Of a DNA stretch of 64,000 nt, positions 18,802-28,142 are shown one piece after another. Source of the stretch: Arachidicoccus sp. BS20 (GTDB lineage: Bacteria > Bacteroidota > Bacteroidia > Chitinophagales > Chitinophagaceae); NCBI RefSeq assembly GCF_001659705.1, contig NZ_CP015971.1:2046001-2110000 (forward strand), written 5' to 3'. Made by a program: the position numbers and the translations under genes. Below the pieces are notes generated by a model. It had not been told where the DNA came from, made no database searches, and was given only the letters and a program-made list of their open reading frames with translations. How positions within the stretch are numbered: the first letter of the stretch is position 1; each line of letters starts with the position of its first letter.

Positions 18802-20421
18802 TTATTTTTTAGTTTCCTGTTCTGCCAGTTTTACGGCGTTGTATAAGTTAACTATACCTCCTGTCACACACAGTGATTTCATGGATACCTGCTTGCCCGT
18901 TGCAGGATTAACAACCGGGAAATCTATCGGCGTTACCGATTGCATAATAATCTGTTTTACCTGAGGTGCAGTAAGCGAAGAAAAATAAGAGCGCAAAACA
19001 GCTGCGATGCCCGCCACCACCGGCGATGCCATACTTGTTCCGCTCAACGGTCCATACTCGCTTTTGCCCGGAAGCGTGGAATATATCTGCAACCCCGGCG
19101 CAAACACATCTACCGCCTGCGCATTGAAGTTGGAAAACTCTGCCACCAGCAAAGGCTCGATCGGTCCGCTTGCGCCTACGGTTATCATATTGTCGAACGA
19201 TTTGGCAGTGTCTTTTTCGAAATATTGCGTGGGATAATTCGGATTTTCCATCAAATCTTCCCCATCATTGCCGGCTGCGTGCACAAGTAAAACATCGTGC
19301 TGCTGCGCATAACGAAAAGCATCTTCCACCCATTTGCGTTGCGGCGATAGAGGCTTACCAAAACTCATGTTAATCACTTTTGCTCCGTGGTCAACCGCAA
19401 AACGAATAGCCTCCGCAATATCTTTATCATGCTCGTCGCCGTCGGGCACTGCGCGCAGTTCCATCAAAGCAACATTATCTGCAATACCATCGATGCCTAC
19501 ACCATTATTGCGTTCTGCACCAATGATGCCCGATACGTGTGTTCCGTGCATTACATCTCCTGCGGAAATATTGGCGTTGCCATAATACTTATCGTTGAAA
19601 TCGTTGTAATCGTCTTTTACCACATTGCCCCTGTAATCGATTGGCGGAGTTGTAGGCAAAACACTTGCATTTTTCAGACTGTCAATCAGTTTGTTTAGTG
19701 CCGCAGGAAGCTCATAGTTATTCGTGTTCGCGGCTACCCTCTGAAACAGGATTGTATAAATTTGTTTTTCAGCACTCGTTCTTCTGTCAAGCGGTTCGTA
19801 CGCCTTAACGTCATCCAATGTGAAAGTATCTTTTACCAGTGTCTTTTTAAAATCTTCGATTTGCGGAAGCAGGTCTGTGATTCTCTGCAAATCTGCGGCT
19901 TCTTTCGCCTGCGGCGATTGAGTTTTCAGTTCCAGTTCTTTCGCGCGAAGCCATTCTTTATAATTATACAAATCTTTTTTCTTTACCTCCTTAATGTCTT
20001 TCACATTTTCAAACAAAGATTTATACCGGAAATAAACGCGGTCCACGATGTAAGAATCTTTTGTTACGTTGGATGTATCACTTTTTCCGCCGATGAAATT
20101 CCAACCGTAATAATCGTCTGTATAGCCGTCTTTATCGTTGTCGATACCATCGCCGGGAATTTCTTTCGGATTGTGCCATATCACATTTTTCAAATCCTCC
20201 TGCAAAGTATCTGCACCTGCATCTACGACAGCAACAATCACTTTTTGAGAAGTTTTTCCTTTCAACAATTCGTCATAGGCTCTGTTTGCACTAATGCCGT
20301 AAATACTGTCTTTGGAATAATCAAGCATGTGCCAGTCGCGCGGAATTTGTTTCATCTGCGCATGTGAAACGCCTGCTACCAAAATTCCTGCCATTGCAGG
20401 AAACAAAAATCTTTTTACCAT
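18802..20421 (-). CDS. S8 family serine peptidase (subtilisin-like), secreted
   Basis: 539 residues from ATG 20421; a TTG at 20430 is an alternative three codons earlier. Signal peptide MVKRFLFPAMAGILVAGVSHA. The subtilase triad is complete: Asp in VAVVDAGAD, His in HGTHVSGIIGAE and Ser in GTSMASPVVAGIA, with the oxyanion Asn region HAAGNDGED. An insertion of about 200 residues with charged, probably helical sequence separates Asp and His, as in the Bacteroidota clade annotated as S8 peptidases with an extended N-half. Probably secreted to periplasm or outside; no C-terminal sorting domain is present. Shares the terminator at 18747-18780. Confidence 0.93.
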   Translation of the reverse strand: MVKRFLFPAMAGILVAGVSHAQMKQIPRDWHMLDYSKDSIYGISANRAYDELLKGKTSQKVIVAVVDAGADTLQEDLKNVIWHNPKEIPGDGIDNDKDGYTDDYYGWNFIGGKSDTSNVTKDSYIVDRVYFRYKSLFENVKDIKEVKKKDLYNYKEWLRAKELELKTQSPQAKEAADLQRITDLLPQIEDFKKTLVKDTFTLDDVKAYEPLDRRTSAEKQIYTILFQRVAANTNNYELPAALNKLIDSLKNASVLPTTPPIDYRGNVVKDDYNDFNDKYYGNANISAGDVMHGTHVSGIIGAERNNGVGIDGIADNVALMELRAVPDGDEHDKDIAEAIRFAVDHGAKVINMSFGKPLSPQRKWVEDAFRYAQQHDVLLVHAAGNDGEDLMENPNYPTQYFEKDTAKSFDNMITVGASGPIEPLLVAEFSNFNAQAVDVFAPGLQIYSTLPGKSEYGPLSGTSMASPVVAGIAAVLRSYFSSLTAPQVKQIIMQSVTPIDFPVVNPATGKQVSMKSLCVTGGIVNLYNAVKLAEQETKK

Positions 20422-20531
20422 TTTAATCAATTATGAAGACGCAATATAACATTATCCTTTTTATGAAGACAAGAAAGTAAAAAATCATTAAGAATAATTA
20501 TGATTAAATTGCATCGCTAAAATTTCATACT

Positions 20532-21521
20532 TTGACGATACAGGAAATATTCAACAGTTTTTCAACGCTAAAAGTTGCCGTACTCGGCGATATAATGCTC
20601 GACACATATTGCTGGGGAAATATCGAACGAATTTCTCCTGAAGCACCTGTGCCGATTGTTGCGCTGGAAAAAGAAGAATACCGCATTGGCGGCGCGGGAA
20701 ATGTAGCGCTGAATTTAACGGCGCTCGGCGCAAACGTAGATGTGTTCTCTGTTTCGGGCGACGATGTACAGGCAAAAACTTTGCTAAAGTTGATGAGTGA
20801 AAAAAATATCGGGACAGAAAATATCATCAAAATATCACAACGACCTACCACTAATAAAATGCGCATCATCGCACGAAACCAACAGGTAATGCGCCTCGAC
20901 AGTGAAGTTACAACAGATATTAATGAAGGGTTAGTAAATGAACTGCTGGAAAAATTGTCGTCTTATATTGCTCAAAAACAACCGCAACTATTGATTTTGG
21001 AAGATTATAATAAAGGCGTTCTTACAAAATCGTTAATCGAGAAATCCATTGCGCTTGCAAAAGCAAATAATGTAATTGTAACCGTTGACCCTAAGCATAA
21101 GAACTTTTTCGCTTACCAAAATGCAGATATTTTCAAACCGAATTTAAAAGAAGTAAAAGAAGCGTTGCATATTTCTCAGGACAAAATTGATGCAGGAAGC
21201 TTATCTGCAATTCATCAATCTTTACGGGAAAAATTGCAGCATCAAATATCGTTCATCACACTGTCGGAAAAAGGTGTTTTCTTTCAACAGAAGGATAATT
21301 TACCGCAAATCATCCCTGCGAAAATTCGCAATATTGCAGACGTAAGTGGCGCCGGAGATACAGTAATAGCAGTACTTTCAGCAGTTTATACCATTACTGG
21401 AAATATTTTATTTGCAGCCGAAATTGCGAATATTGCAGGCGGTTTAGTGTGTGAGACTGTGGGTACAGTTGCAATTGATAAAGAACAATTATTGAAGGAA
21501 TGCAGCATTTTAAATCTATAA
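20532..21521 (+). CDS. hldA: D-glycero-beta-D-manno-heptose-7-phosphate kinase (RfaE domain I)
   Basis: 329 residues of the PfkB/ribokinase family, with GGAGNVALNLTALGA (about 55-69) and the anionic-hole motif DVSGAGDTVIAVL (about 271-283). Phosphorylates heptose 7-phosphate at O-1 for ADP-heptose and lipopolysaccharide core synthesis. The nucleotidyltransferase domain II of HldE is absent, so the two steps are on separate proteins. The start is TTG at 20532; no in-frame ATG lies upstream or close downstream. Its last codons form one arm of a terminator hairpin. Confidence 0.9.
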   Translation: MTIQEIFNSFSTLKVAVLGDIMLDTYCWGNIERISPEAPVPIVALEKEEYRIGGAGNVALNLTALGANVDVFSVSGDDVQAKTLLKLMSEKNIGTENIIKISQRPTTNKMRIIARNQQVMRLDSEVTTDINEGLVNELLEKLSSYIAQKQPQLLILEDYNKGVLTKSLIEKSIALAKANNVIVTVDPKHKNFFAYQNADIFKPNLKEVKEALHISQDKIDAGSLSAIHQSLREKLQHQISFITLSEKGVFFQQKDNLPQIIPAKIRNIADVSGAGDTVIAVLSAVYTITGNILFAAEIANIAGGLVCETVGTVAIDKEQLLKECSILNL

Positions 21522-21532
21522 AATGCTGCATT
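21499..21532. terminator. Terminator hairpin overlapping the hldA stop
   Basis: Perfect 14-bp arms AATGCAGCATTTTA (21499-21512) and TAAAATGCTGCATT (21519-21532), six-base loop. The left arm is coding sequence for the last hldA codons. It probably ends transcription from both convergent genes. Confidence 0.7.
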
Positions 21533-21537
21533 GAAAA

Positions 21538-22242
21538 TTACTGTTTCCACAGCTTCGCGCCGCCGTCAATGCCTTCGATGTTGGTAACAACTTTAATATT
21601 GTCGTCCAGTTTGAAATTGATTTTTTCTGCATTGCCGCCGCCGAGATATAAGGTATCATAATTGAATACCGTTTTTAATACAGACAAGATAAATTGCAGG
21701 TTCTTATTCCATTTTTTCTTGCCGAGTTTCTTCAATGCTTTTTCGCCTATAAACGCATCGTAATCTTTTTTTCCTTTAATCGGATGATGCGCAAGTTCCA
21801 GATGCGGCAATAGTTCTCCATCTTTCAGGAATGCTGTACCGAAACCCGTTCCAAGCGTTACCACCATTTCAAAGCCTTTACCCGAAACCAAACCCAAGCC
21901 CTGCATATCCGCATCGTTTACCACACGTGCGGGTTTTGAAAAAGTTTTGGTAAGTAAATCTGCAAGTGAAATATTATTCCAATATTCCGTTCCCAAATTA
22001 GGCGCAGTAATTGCGACACCGTTTTTGATATAACCCGGAAATCCGGCAGAAATCACATCAAATTCCAAACCTTTCGTCAACGTTTTTATTGTTTCGACAA
22101 CCGCTTCGGGCGTTGCGGGCTGCGGCGTTGGCAGCTTTTTGTATTCGGATAATAGTTTTCCGTTTTTGCTTAAAACTGAGGTTTTGATATGCGTACCGCC
22201 TATGTCAATGGATAAAATTTTGGAGATTTTTTGTGTAGCCAT
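21538..22242 (-). CDS. ROK family kinase, polyphosphate glucokinase-like
   Basis: 234 residues of the ROK/hexokinase-like ASKHA fold: phosphate-1 motif SIDIGGTHIKTSV (about 11-23), the VVNDADMQGLG segment with the catalytic Asp, and TLGTGFGTAFLKDGELLPHLELAHHP, which resembles polyphosphate-dependent glucokinases more than classic ROK sugar kinases, which carry a zinc-binding CxCG motif that is absent here. Phosphorylates glucose with polyphosphate or ATP; donor specificity is not decidable from the sequence. Confidence 0.82.
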   Translation of the reverse strand: MATQKISKILSIDIGGTHIKTSVLSKNGKLLSEYKKLPTPQPATPEAVVETIKTLTKGLEFDVISAGFPGYIKNGVAITAPNLGTEYWNNISLADLLTKTFSKPARVVNDADMQGLGLVSGKGFEMVVTLGTGFGTAFLKDGELLPHLELAHHPIKGKKDYDAFIGEKALKKLGKKKWNKNLQFILSVLKTVFNYDTLYLGGGNAEKINFKLDDNIKVVTNIEGIDGGAKLWKQ

Positions 22243-22378
22243 TATTGAAAATTTTAATGATTAATTTATTCAAAGATAAGCTGCAAACAGTTATGTCGAA
22301 GATTTGTGCAGAGCCTCTTTCATTCTTAGTCATTCATTGTGAATATATTAGTTATCTTAGCGCATCAAGTTTTTGTAT

Positions 22379-23692
22379 ATGCACATCGCCTCACAATTCA
22401 TATTTGTTTTAGTACTGTTAGCAGCAATTTTTTTGTTTGCAAAAAAATGTCGCTACATCCGAAGAAATATTTTATTAGGCAGAGATGAGGACATCTCTGA
22501 CCATAAAAATCAACGCATCAAAAACGTGATTCTGCTTGCGTTTGGGCAAAAGAAAATGTTCCGAAATCCTTTGGTGGCAGTACTACACCTCTTTGTTTAT
22601 GCCGGTTTCATTATTATCAACATAGAAATTGTAGAAATAATTTTAGACGGCATTCTTGGTTATCATCGCTTGTTTGCTGGCATTGGAAGCTTGTATATTT
22701 TTCTCATCAATGCTTTTGAAGTGTTGGCTTTGCTCGTGTTGGTTTCCTGTATTGTTTTTTTAATAAGAAGAAACCTTGTTCGCGTGAAACGCTTAGTCAG
22801 CAAGGATTTGAAAGGTTTTCCAAAAACAGATGCCAACACCATTTTGATTACCGAAATTATTTTAATGTCATTGTTTTTGATAATGAACAGTTGCGACACC
22901 TTGTTGAATTTTCGCGGTGTGGAAGAATATACGAATACGCCTACCAGCCGGTTTATCGTTTCATCATTGCTACATCCTTTGTTCCACGGATTGAGTAATC
23001 ATTCATTAATCGTTATCGAGCGAAGTGCCTGGTGGCTGCATATTGTGGGCATTTTTGCTTTCTTAAATTATCTTCCTTATTCCAAGCATTTGCACATTAT
23101 TCTCGCTTTTCCGAATGCGTATTATGCGTCATTAGACCCGAAAGGCGAAATGAAAAATATGCCCGAAATCCAGCAGGAAGTTTTATACGCCATGCAGCCG
23201 GAACTCGCGCCAACAGCGGCTTCCGAAGAACCGAATAAAAAGTTTGGTGCGAAAGATGTGTTTGATTTGAGCTGGAAAAATTTGCTTGACGCTTACACTT
23301 GTACCGAATGCGGAAGATGCTCATCAGCTTGCCCGGCAAACGTTACCGGCAAAGCCTTAAGTCCAAGAACAATTATGATGAAAACGCGCGACCGGCTGGA
23401 AGAAGTTGGTCAAAACATTCTCAAGAATAAAACATTTACAGACGATGGAAAATCCTTGCTGCGCGATTATATTTCGGAGGAAGAATTAAATGCATGTACG
23501 ACTTGTAATGCTTGCGTGCAGGAATGTCCCGTAAGCATTTCGCCGTTGGATATTATTCTGCAAATGCGTCGATATTTAGTCATGGAAGAAAGCAAAGCGC
23601 CTGACGAATGGAACGCGATGTTCAGCAATATTGAAAACAACTTTGCACCCTGGAAATTCAGTCCTGACGAGCGTTTTAACTGGAATGCGTGA
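22379..23692 (+). CDS. Membrane-bound (Fe-S)-binding oxidoreductase, HdrC/NarI-like
   Basis: 437 residues from ATG 22379 (a TTG sits two codons earlier). The N-terminal half has five or so membrane helices (about 5-20, 68-90, 100-130, 160-175, 215-235) of the nitrate-reductase-gamma type that may hold haem b. The C-terminal half carries two 4Fe-4S motifs, CTECGRCSSACP (about 308-319) and CTTCNACVQECP (about 379-390). Such proteins pass electrons from the quinone pool to a cytoplasmic CCG-domain (HdrB-like) subunit. That partner normally follows directly but is absent here: a repeat and an unrelated hydrolase follow. Confidence 0.85.
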   Translation: MHIASQFIFVLVLLAAIFLFAKKCRYIRRNILLGRDEDISDHKNQRIKNVILLAFGQKKMFRNPLVAVLHLFVYAGFIIINIEIVEIILDGILGYHRLFAGIGSLYIFLINAFEVLALLVLVSCIVFLIRRNLVRVKRLVSKDLKGFPKTDANTILITEIILMSLFLIMNSCDTLLNFRGVEEYTNTPTSRFIVSSLLHPLFHGLSNHSLIVIERSAWWLHIVGIFAFLNYLPYSKHLHIILAFPNAYYASLDPKGEMKNMPEIQQEVLYAMQPELAPTAASEEPNKKFGAKDVFDLSWKNLLDAYTCTECGRCSSACPANVTGKALSPRTIMMKTRDRLEEVGQNILKNKTFTDDGKSLLRDYISEEELNACTTCNACVQECPVSISPLDIILQMRRYLVMEESKAPDEWNAMFSNIENNFAPWKFSPDERFNWNA

Positions 23693-23747
23693 GGCGTGAA
23701 TAGTGAAACGTGAGTAAGTCTTTCACGACTGACGCCTCACGTTTCAC
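23689..23747. repeat. Nested inverted repeats at the stop codon of the Fe-S gene
   Basis: Two overlapping hairpins: GTGAGGCGT (23689-23697) with ACGCCTCAC (23732-23740), and GTGAAACGTGAG (23703-23714) with CTCACGTTTCAC (23736-23747). They share bases, so only one can form at a time. The stop codon TGA (23690-23692) is inside the first arm. Related sequence occurs at 2409-2422. Confidence 0.7.
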
Positions 23748-23767
23748 GAATAAAATTTGAACTAAGC

Positions 23768-24622
23768 ATGAAACTATATTCAATCGATACGGAACTTTTT
23801 AAATTGGACGGCGGCGCCATGTTTGGCGTTGTTCCTAAGACTTTATGGAATAAATTATTGCCTGCGGACGACAATAATTTGTGCACTTTGGCAATGCGGT
23901 TATTATTGATTGAAGATGAAGGAAGATTGATTTTAATTGACACAGGAATCGGTAACAAACAGGACGAAAAATTCTTCAGTCATTATTATCTCGACAAAGA
24001 AAATACATTGGACAAATCGTTGTCGAAATATGGTTTTTCCAAAGACGACATTACCGACGTTTTTCTCACGCATTTGCATTTCGACCATGTAGGCGGCGCA
24101 GTCGATTTGGTCGATGACAAATTAATTCCCGCTTTTAAAAACGCGACCTATTGGAGCAATGAAACACACTGTAAATGGGCAACACAGCCCAATGCAAGAG
24201 AAAAAGCATCTTTCTTAAAAGAAAATATTTTGCCCTTGCAGGAAAGCGGGAAATTGCAATTTTTAAGAGTTCCGTATCATAATGAAGAACTGTTGTCTTT
24301 TACAAAAAACATATCCATTCGTTTTTCTTACGGACATACAAAAGCAATGATGTTACCGCAAATCAATTATAAAACTAAAACAATAGTTTATATGGCAGAT
24401 TTGATTCCGACAGCGGCACATTTTTCCCTGCCTTATATTGCGAGTTACGATGTGTTTCCATTGGACTCGATGACAGAAAAAGAATCTTTTCTGAATGAAG
24501 CGTTGGGCAATAATTATATTTTATTTTTTGAGCATGATGCAACTGTTGAATGTTGCACGATTCAAAAAAATGAAAAAAATAAAATCGTTATAAAAGAACA
24601 ATTTTCCGTTTCTGATATTTAA
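23768..24622 (+). CDS. MBL-fold metallo-hydrolase
   Basis: 284 residues of the metallo-beta-lactamase superfamily with the metal motif THLHFDHVGG (about 99-108), further ligands near YGHTKAMM and the bridging Asp in VYMADLIPTAAH. The overall layout, with a wall-shaped N-terminal YSIDTELFKLDGGAMFG, is that of quorum-quenching-lactonase or arylsulfatase-like MBL hydrolases of unknown substrate. No signal peptide; cytoplasmic. The following amidase gene begins 12 bases behind its stop. Confidence 0.88.
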   Translation: MKLYSIDTELFKLDGGAMFGVVPKTLWNKLLPADDNNLCTLAMRLLLIEDEGRLILIDTGIGNKQDEKFFSHYYLDKENTLDKSLSKYGFSKDDITDVFLTHLHFDHVGGAVDLVDDKLIPAFKNATYWSNETHCKWATQPNAREKASFLKENILPLQESGKLQFLRVPYHNEELLSFTKNISIRFSYGHTKAMMLPQINYKTKTIVYMADLIPTAAHFSLPYIASYDVFPLDSMTEKESFLNEALGNNYILFFEHDATVECCTIQKNEKNKIVIKEQFSVSDI

Positions 24623-24634
24623 CCGTTTTGAAAA

Positions 24635-25639
24635 ATGAAAAAAACACTTATTCCTTTAAGCATTGTAGTAATGATTACGGCAAGTTGCGCACGTAAAACT
24701 GTTCCGGGTAAAGTAGAGCAATTGAAAGCCGAAAGGCAAGCGGCAATGCAAGCCAAAAGCTCAACAGCTATGGCAGAAAAAAAGAATAAAAAGCACACAG
24801 AAAAAAAGCGTGTAACGATGCAAAAGCCTGATACGACAGCGTTTCGTCCCATAGTAGTGCGAGACAGTACAAAGTATTTTGATTCGTCTTATGCCAATTA
24901 TACTTACGAAACCATGGCGCAGACTTACGCCGATACCATTGCGCAAAATCCGGAACTAAACGACCCTTCGCTGCATTATGCAAAGGATTTTGTCGGCTCT
25001 GTCAATTTTAATATGCGCAAGCCAAACTTCGTTATCATTCATCATACCTCACAAAATTCGGTTGATGAAACGCTGCGAACATTCACTTTGGAGAGAACGG
25101 AGGTAAGCGCCAATTATGTGATTGGACGCGACGGTTCTATTTACCACATGGTCAATGACTATTTGCGTGCATGGCAAGCCGGTGCAGGAAAATGGGGGAA
25201 TATTACCGATATGAACTCATGTTCCGTAGGCATTGAACTGGACAATGACGGTTATGCGCCGTTTACCGATGCGCAAATCAATAGTTTGGTTGCCGTACTT
25301 ACCAGTCTGAAAAAAAGATTTGGTATTCCCGCTGCCAACTTCATTGGTCATGAAGATTGGGCGCCCACAAGAAAGAACGACCCGAATGTGCATTTTCCCT
25401 GGAAACTGATGGCTTCTAAAGGCTTCGGGCTTTGGTGGGGCGATACAACAAACATACAAGTACCGCAGGATTTTAGCGAAATCATGGCATTGCGCATCAT
25501 TGGTTACGATGTGCGCGATGCGGGTCGTGCAGTCATTGCTTTCCGCAGGCATTTTTGCGGCGTAGAATCCACGCAAAAAGGCTTGTCGCCTGCCGAAAGA
25601 AAAATTTTATACTGCCTGTACACGAAGTATATGTATTAA
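24635..25639 (+). CDS. N-acetylmuramoyl-L-alanine amidase lipoprotein (Amidase_2/PGRP)
   Basis: 334 residues. Lipoprotein signal with Cys in ITASC (residue 18), then a Lys/Ala-rich linker and an Amidase_2 domain from about 130 to 275. Zinc ligands are expected at the His of FVIIHHTSQ and at GHEDWAPTRKNDP; SVGIELDNDG is also typical. Cleaves the bond between muramic acid and L-Ala in peptidoglycan, in the periplasm and anchored to the outer membrane or inner membrane. It stands in a run with the O-methyltransferase and a glucosaminidase, suggesting shared wall turnover functions. Confidence 0.9.
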   Translation: MKKTLIPLSIVVMITASCARKTVPGKVEQLKAERQAAMQAKSSTAMAEKKNKKHTEKKRVTMQKPDTTAFRPIVVRDSTKYFDSSYANYTYETMAQTYADTIAQNPELNDPSLHYAKDFVGSVNFNMRKPNFVIIHHTSQNSVDETLRTFTLERTEVSANYVIGRDGSIYHMVNDYLRAWQAGAGKWGNITDMNSCSVGIELDNDGYAPFTDAQINSLVAVLTSLKKRFGIPAANFIGHEDWAPTRKNDPNVHFPWKLMASKGFGLWWGDTTNIQVPQDFSEIMALRIIGYDVRDAGRAVIAFRRHFCGVESTQKGLSPAERKILYCLYTKYMY

Positions 25640-25643
25640 GTGT

Positions 25644-25680
25644 GAACCGTGATTTAAAGGATTGAAATGATTATCGGATT
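25644..25680 (+). repeat. Dispersed repeat GAACCGTGATTTAAAGGATT, copy 1
   Basis: 37 bases, five after the amidase stop, matching 36140-36176 in about 31 positions. Both copies follow a stop codon directly, and similarity reaches into the last codons (TGTATTA). Confidence 0.75.
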
Positions 25681-25699
25681 AACTAGTAAACTATGTACC

Positions 25700-26347
25700 A
25701 TGAGCCATGAACTAATAAATTCGTTAGTCGAAAAATATGCAGAACAAATCACTTCTTCGGAAGATGAATTACTGCAACGCATAAATGAAGAAACATACAC
25801 TTCGCACGCGCAGCCGCATATGTTGAGCGGTCATGTGCAGGGAAGAGTTTTATCATTCCTCAGCCAAATGATGAAGCCAAAGTATATTTTAGAAATAGGA
25901 ACATTTACAGGTTACAGCGCGCTTTGTTTGGCAGAAGGCTTGCATGAAAACGGCGAACTTCATACCATAGAACTTCGCGAAGAAGATGTGCTGCTTTCGC
26001 AAAAAAATTTCGACAAAAGCATTTATAAAAATAAAATACATTTGCACAAGGGAAATGCCCTGGAAATAATACCAACGCTGAAACACAAGTGGGACTTGGT
26101 TTTCATAGATGCGGACAAAAGGAATTACATTAATTATTACGAATTGGTTTTGGAACAATTGAACGACGACGGAATAATTTTAGCAGACAATGTATTGTTT
26201 CACGGGCAAATTCTTGAAGAGAAAATTAAAGGCAAAAGTGCCATTGCAATTGAACAATTCAATCGTTATGTCGCAGCGGATGTGCGAACCGAACAAGTTT
26301 TGCTTACCGTAAGAGACGGCTTATTACTCATTAAAAAGAAAAAATAA
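25700..26347 (+). CDS. Class I SAM-dependent O-methyltransferase
   Basis: 215 residues from ATG 25700; the longer frame from 25667 starts inside the repeat and is unlikely. Motif I is ILEIGTFTGYSALCLAEGL (about 64-82), the acidic loop TIELREED and the metal/SAM motif VFIDADKRNYINYY (about 135-148), followed by ADNVLFHGQIL. These are features of the caffeoyl-CoA/catechol O-methyltransferase family (DUF/COMT-like). Substrate unknown. The next gene starts immediately after its stop. Confidence 0.92.
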   Translation: MSHELINSLVEKYAEQITSSEDELLQRINEETYTSHAQPHMLSGHVQGRVLSFLSQMMKPKYILEIGTFTGYSALCLAEGLHENGELHTIELREEDVLLSQKNFDKSIYKNKIHLHKGNALEIIPTLKHKWDLVFIDADKRNYINYYELVLEQLNDDGIILADNVLFHGQILEEKIKGKSAIAIEQFNRYVAADVRTEQVLLTVRDGLLLIKKKK

Positions 26348-27397
26348 ATGCGCAAAACAGTTTTGCTTTTATCACTTGTAACGCTGTGTTCATCGGCGTT
26401 TGCGCAGTCAGATAAAGTAAATGCCTACATCAACCGTTTTAAAAATATTGCGATGGAAGAAATGATTCGCACAGGCGTTCCGGCTTCCATTACGCTGGCG
26501 CAGGGCATTTTGGAATCGGGCTGCGGACAAAGCGAACTGGCAAAAGCATCCAACAATCATTTTGGTATTAAATGTAAAACCGAATGGACGGGACCGAAAA
26601 CTTATCACGACGATGACAGACGACAGGAATGTTTTCGTGTATATGCAACACCCGAAGATTCTTACCGCGACCATTCCGATTTTTTAAAGAACCGCCCATA
26701 CTATACCAATTTGTTTACACTTGACCCGCGCGATTATAAAGATTGGGCGTATGGTTTGAAGAAAGACGGTTATGCAACGGAAAAAGATTATCCCACAAAT
26801 CTCATCCGCATCATCGAAACCTATCATCTCGAAAGTTATTCCGATTTGGCTTTGGCTAAGAAGAATAATTCAAACGCAGATAATTATGCAATAAATAATA
26901 CACCGCAATCCAACGATGCCGACATGAATGTATCAGCTTCCGTAAAATCGTCGAATGTTGCGATTCCCGTCCAATCAGAAACGCCGAAAATGCGCGTAGC
27001 GCAAACAACTGTTGCATTGCCAAGCTATCCGGCTTCGCCGTTTTTCATTAACAATACTAAGGTAATATATGCTCCGAAAGGCTCATCGTTACTGGCTTTA
27101 GCGTCGAAGTTCAGGCTTGACTATAATAAGCTTCTTAAGTTAAACGATTTGAAAGACGAAAACATTTTGTCCGAAGGACAATTGATTTATCTGCAAAAAA
27201 AATCAAGTAAAGGCAATAAAGATTTTCATGTAACAACTTACGGAGAAACGCTAAAAGATATTTCCGATAAAGAAGCCGTCGAACTGAAAAAATTAGTTGA
27301 ATACAATCATATTTCGTCCGATGCAAAGTTGGCGGAAGGGCAAAAAGTCGCTTTGAAAAACAAGATTGATAATACTTTGCAGACGATTGAAGAATAA
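26348..27397 (+). CDS. Secreted glucosaminidase (GH73) with LysM domains
   Basis: 349 residues: signal peptide MRKTVLLLSLVTLCSSAFAQ; a FlgJ-like N-acetylglucosaminidase domain (about 28-165) with ITLAQGILESGCGQSELA carrying the catalytic Glu and NNHFGIKC; a low-complexity linker; a LysM at about 234-280 (VIYAPKGSSLLALASKFRLD) and a second, weaker LysM to about 345. Cuts glycan strands of peptidoglycan in the periplasm. It starts one base behind the methyltransferase stop, so the two are translated together. Confidence 0.92.
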   Translation: MRKTVLLLSLVTLCSSAFAQSDKVNAYINRFKNIAMEEMIRTGVPASITLAQGILESGCGQSELAKASNNHFGIKCKTEWTGPKTYHDDDRRQECFRVYATPEDSYRDHSDFLKNRPYYTNLFTLDPRDYKDWAYGLKKDGYATEKDYPTNLIRIIETYHLESYSDLALAKKNNSNADNYAINNTPQSNDADMNVSASVKSSNVAIPVQSETPKMRVAQTTVALPSYPASPFFINNTKVIYAPKGSSLLALASKFRLDYNKLLKLNDLKDENILSEGQLIYLQKKSSKGNKDFHVTTYGETLKDISDKEAVELKKLVEYNHISSDAKLAEGQKVALKNKIDNTLQTIEE

Positions 27398-27431
27398 ATT
27401 ATCATTCACACATCATAAAGCCAAAAATTCC

Positions 27432-27965
27432 ATGATTACCATCTTCGACAAAAACTTTGTTCCCTATATTTCCGAAGCCGAGATAAAGAAAAGAATCAAA
27501 GAAGTTGCCGCGCAAATTGTTAATGATTACAAAGGTTTAAGACCCTTATTTGTCGCCATTCTAAACGGCTCATTCATGTTTGCCGCCGACCTGTTTAAAG
27601 AGCTTGATATGGAAGCAGAAATTTCTTTTATCAAGCTCGCATCATACAAAGGCACCACATCTACGGGAAATGTTTTAACTGCAATCGGTTTGGATGCCGA
27701 CATTCACGACCGGCACGTAGTGATTATCGAAGATATTATAGATACCGGAAGAACGCTCAACGCTTTTATTCCTACGCTGTACCATTCTCAACCGAAATCG
27801 GTAAAACTGGTAGCGCTTTTACACAAGCCGGAAGCGGCTATTCATCCAATAAAAATCGATTATCTCTGTTTTACCATTCCCAACAAATTTGTGGTTGGTT
27901 ACGGTTTGGATTTTGACGGACTGGGCAGAAATATCAAAGAGATTTATCAGATTGTAGAACAATAA
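27432..27965 (+). CDS. hpt: Hypoxanthine phosphoribosyltransferase
   Basis: 177 residues from ATG 27432; the longer frame beginning at 27366 would overlap the preceding gene by 32 bases with unconvincing sequence. The PRPP-binding motif VVIIEDIIDTGRTL (about 97-110) and the flexible-loop region LASYKGTTSTGNV are standard. Salvages hypoxanthine and guanine to IMP and GMP. Cytoplasmic. It is probably last in the peptidoglycan-hydrolase transcription unit. Confidence 0.94.
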   Translation: MITIFDKNFVPYISEAEIKKRIKEVAAQIVNDYKGLRPLFVAILNGSFMFAADLFKELDMEAEISFIKLASYKGTTSTGNVLTAIGLDADIHDRHVVIIEDIIDTGRTLNAFIPTLYHSQPKSVKLVALLHKPEAAIHPIKIDYLCFTIPNKFVVGYGLDFDGLGRNIKEIYQIVEQ

Positions 27966-28142
27966 TTATTGCTGCAATTTCATTTTACAATAGTTAAAAC
28001 CCGATAAAAATCTTTAAGAAAAACAACCGCATCATTACAAACAAAGTGTGAAATATTTTTGTTTCAACAAAATATTATATAGCTAAAACTACATTTGTAA
28101 ATTCTGATTGTTTATGTTTATCTTCGGATTTTCAACAAAGAA

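Noticed and set aside
23689-23747. GTGAAACGTGAG / CTCACGTTTCAC as parS sites, given parAB in the window
   Set aside because: parS is TGTTNCACGTGNAACA with a central CACGTG; these arms are separated by 21 bases and lack that core.
26348-27965. Frameshift between the glucosaminidase and hpt because the frames overlap
   Set aside because: The overlap disappears with the hpt start at 27432, and both proteins are complete.
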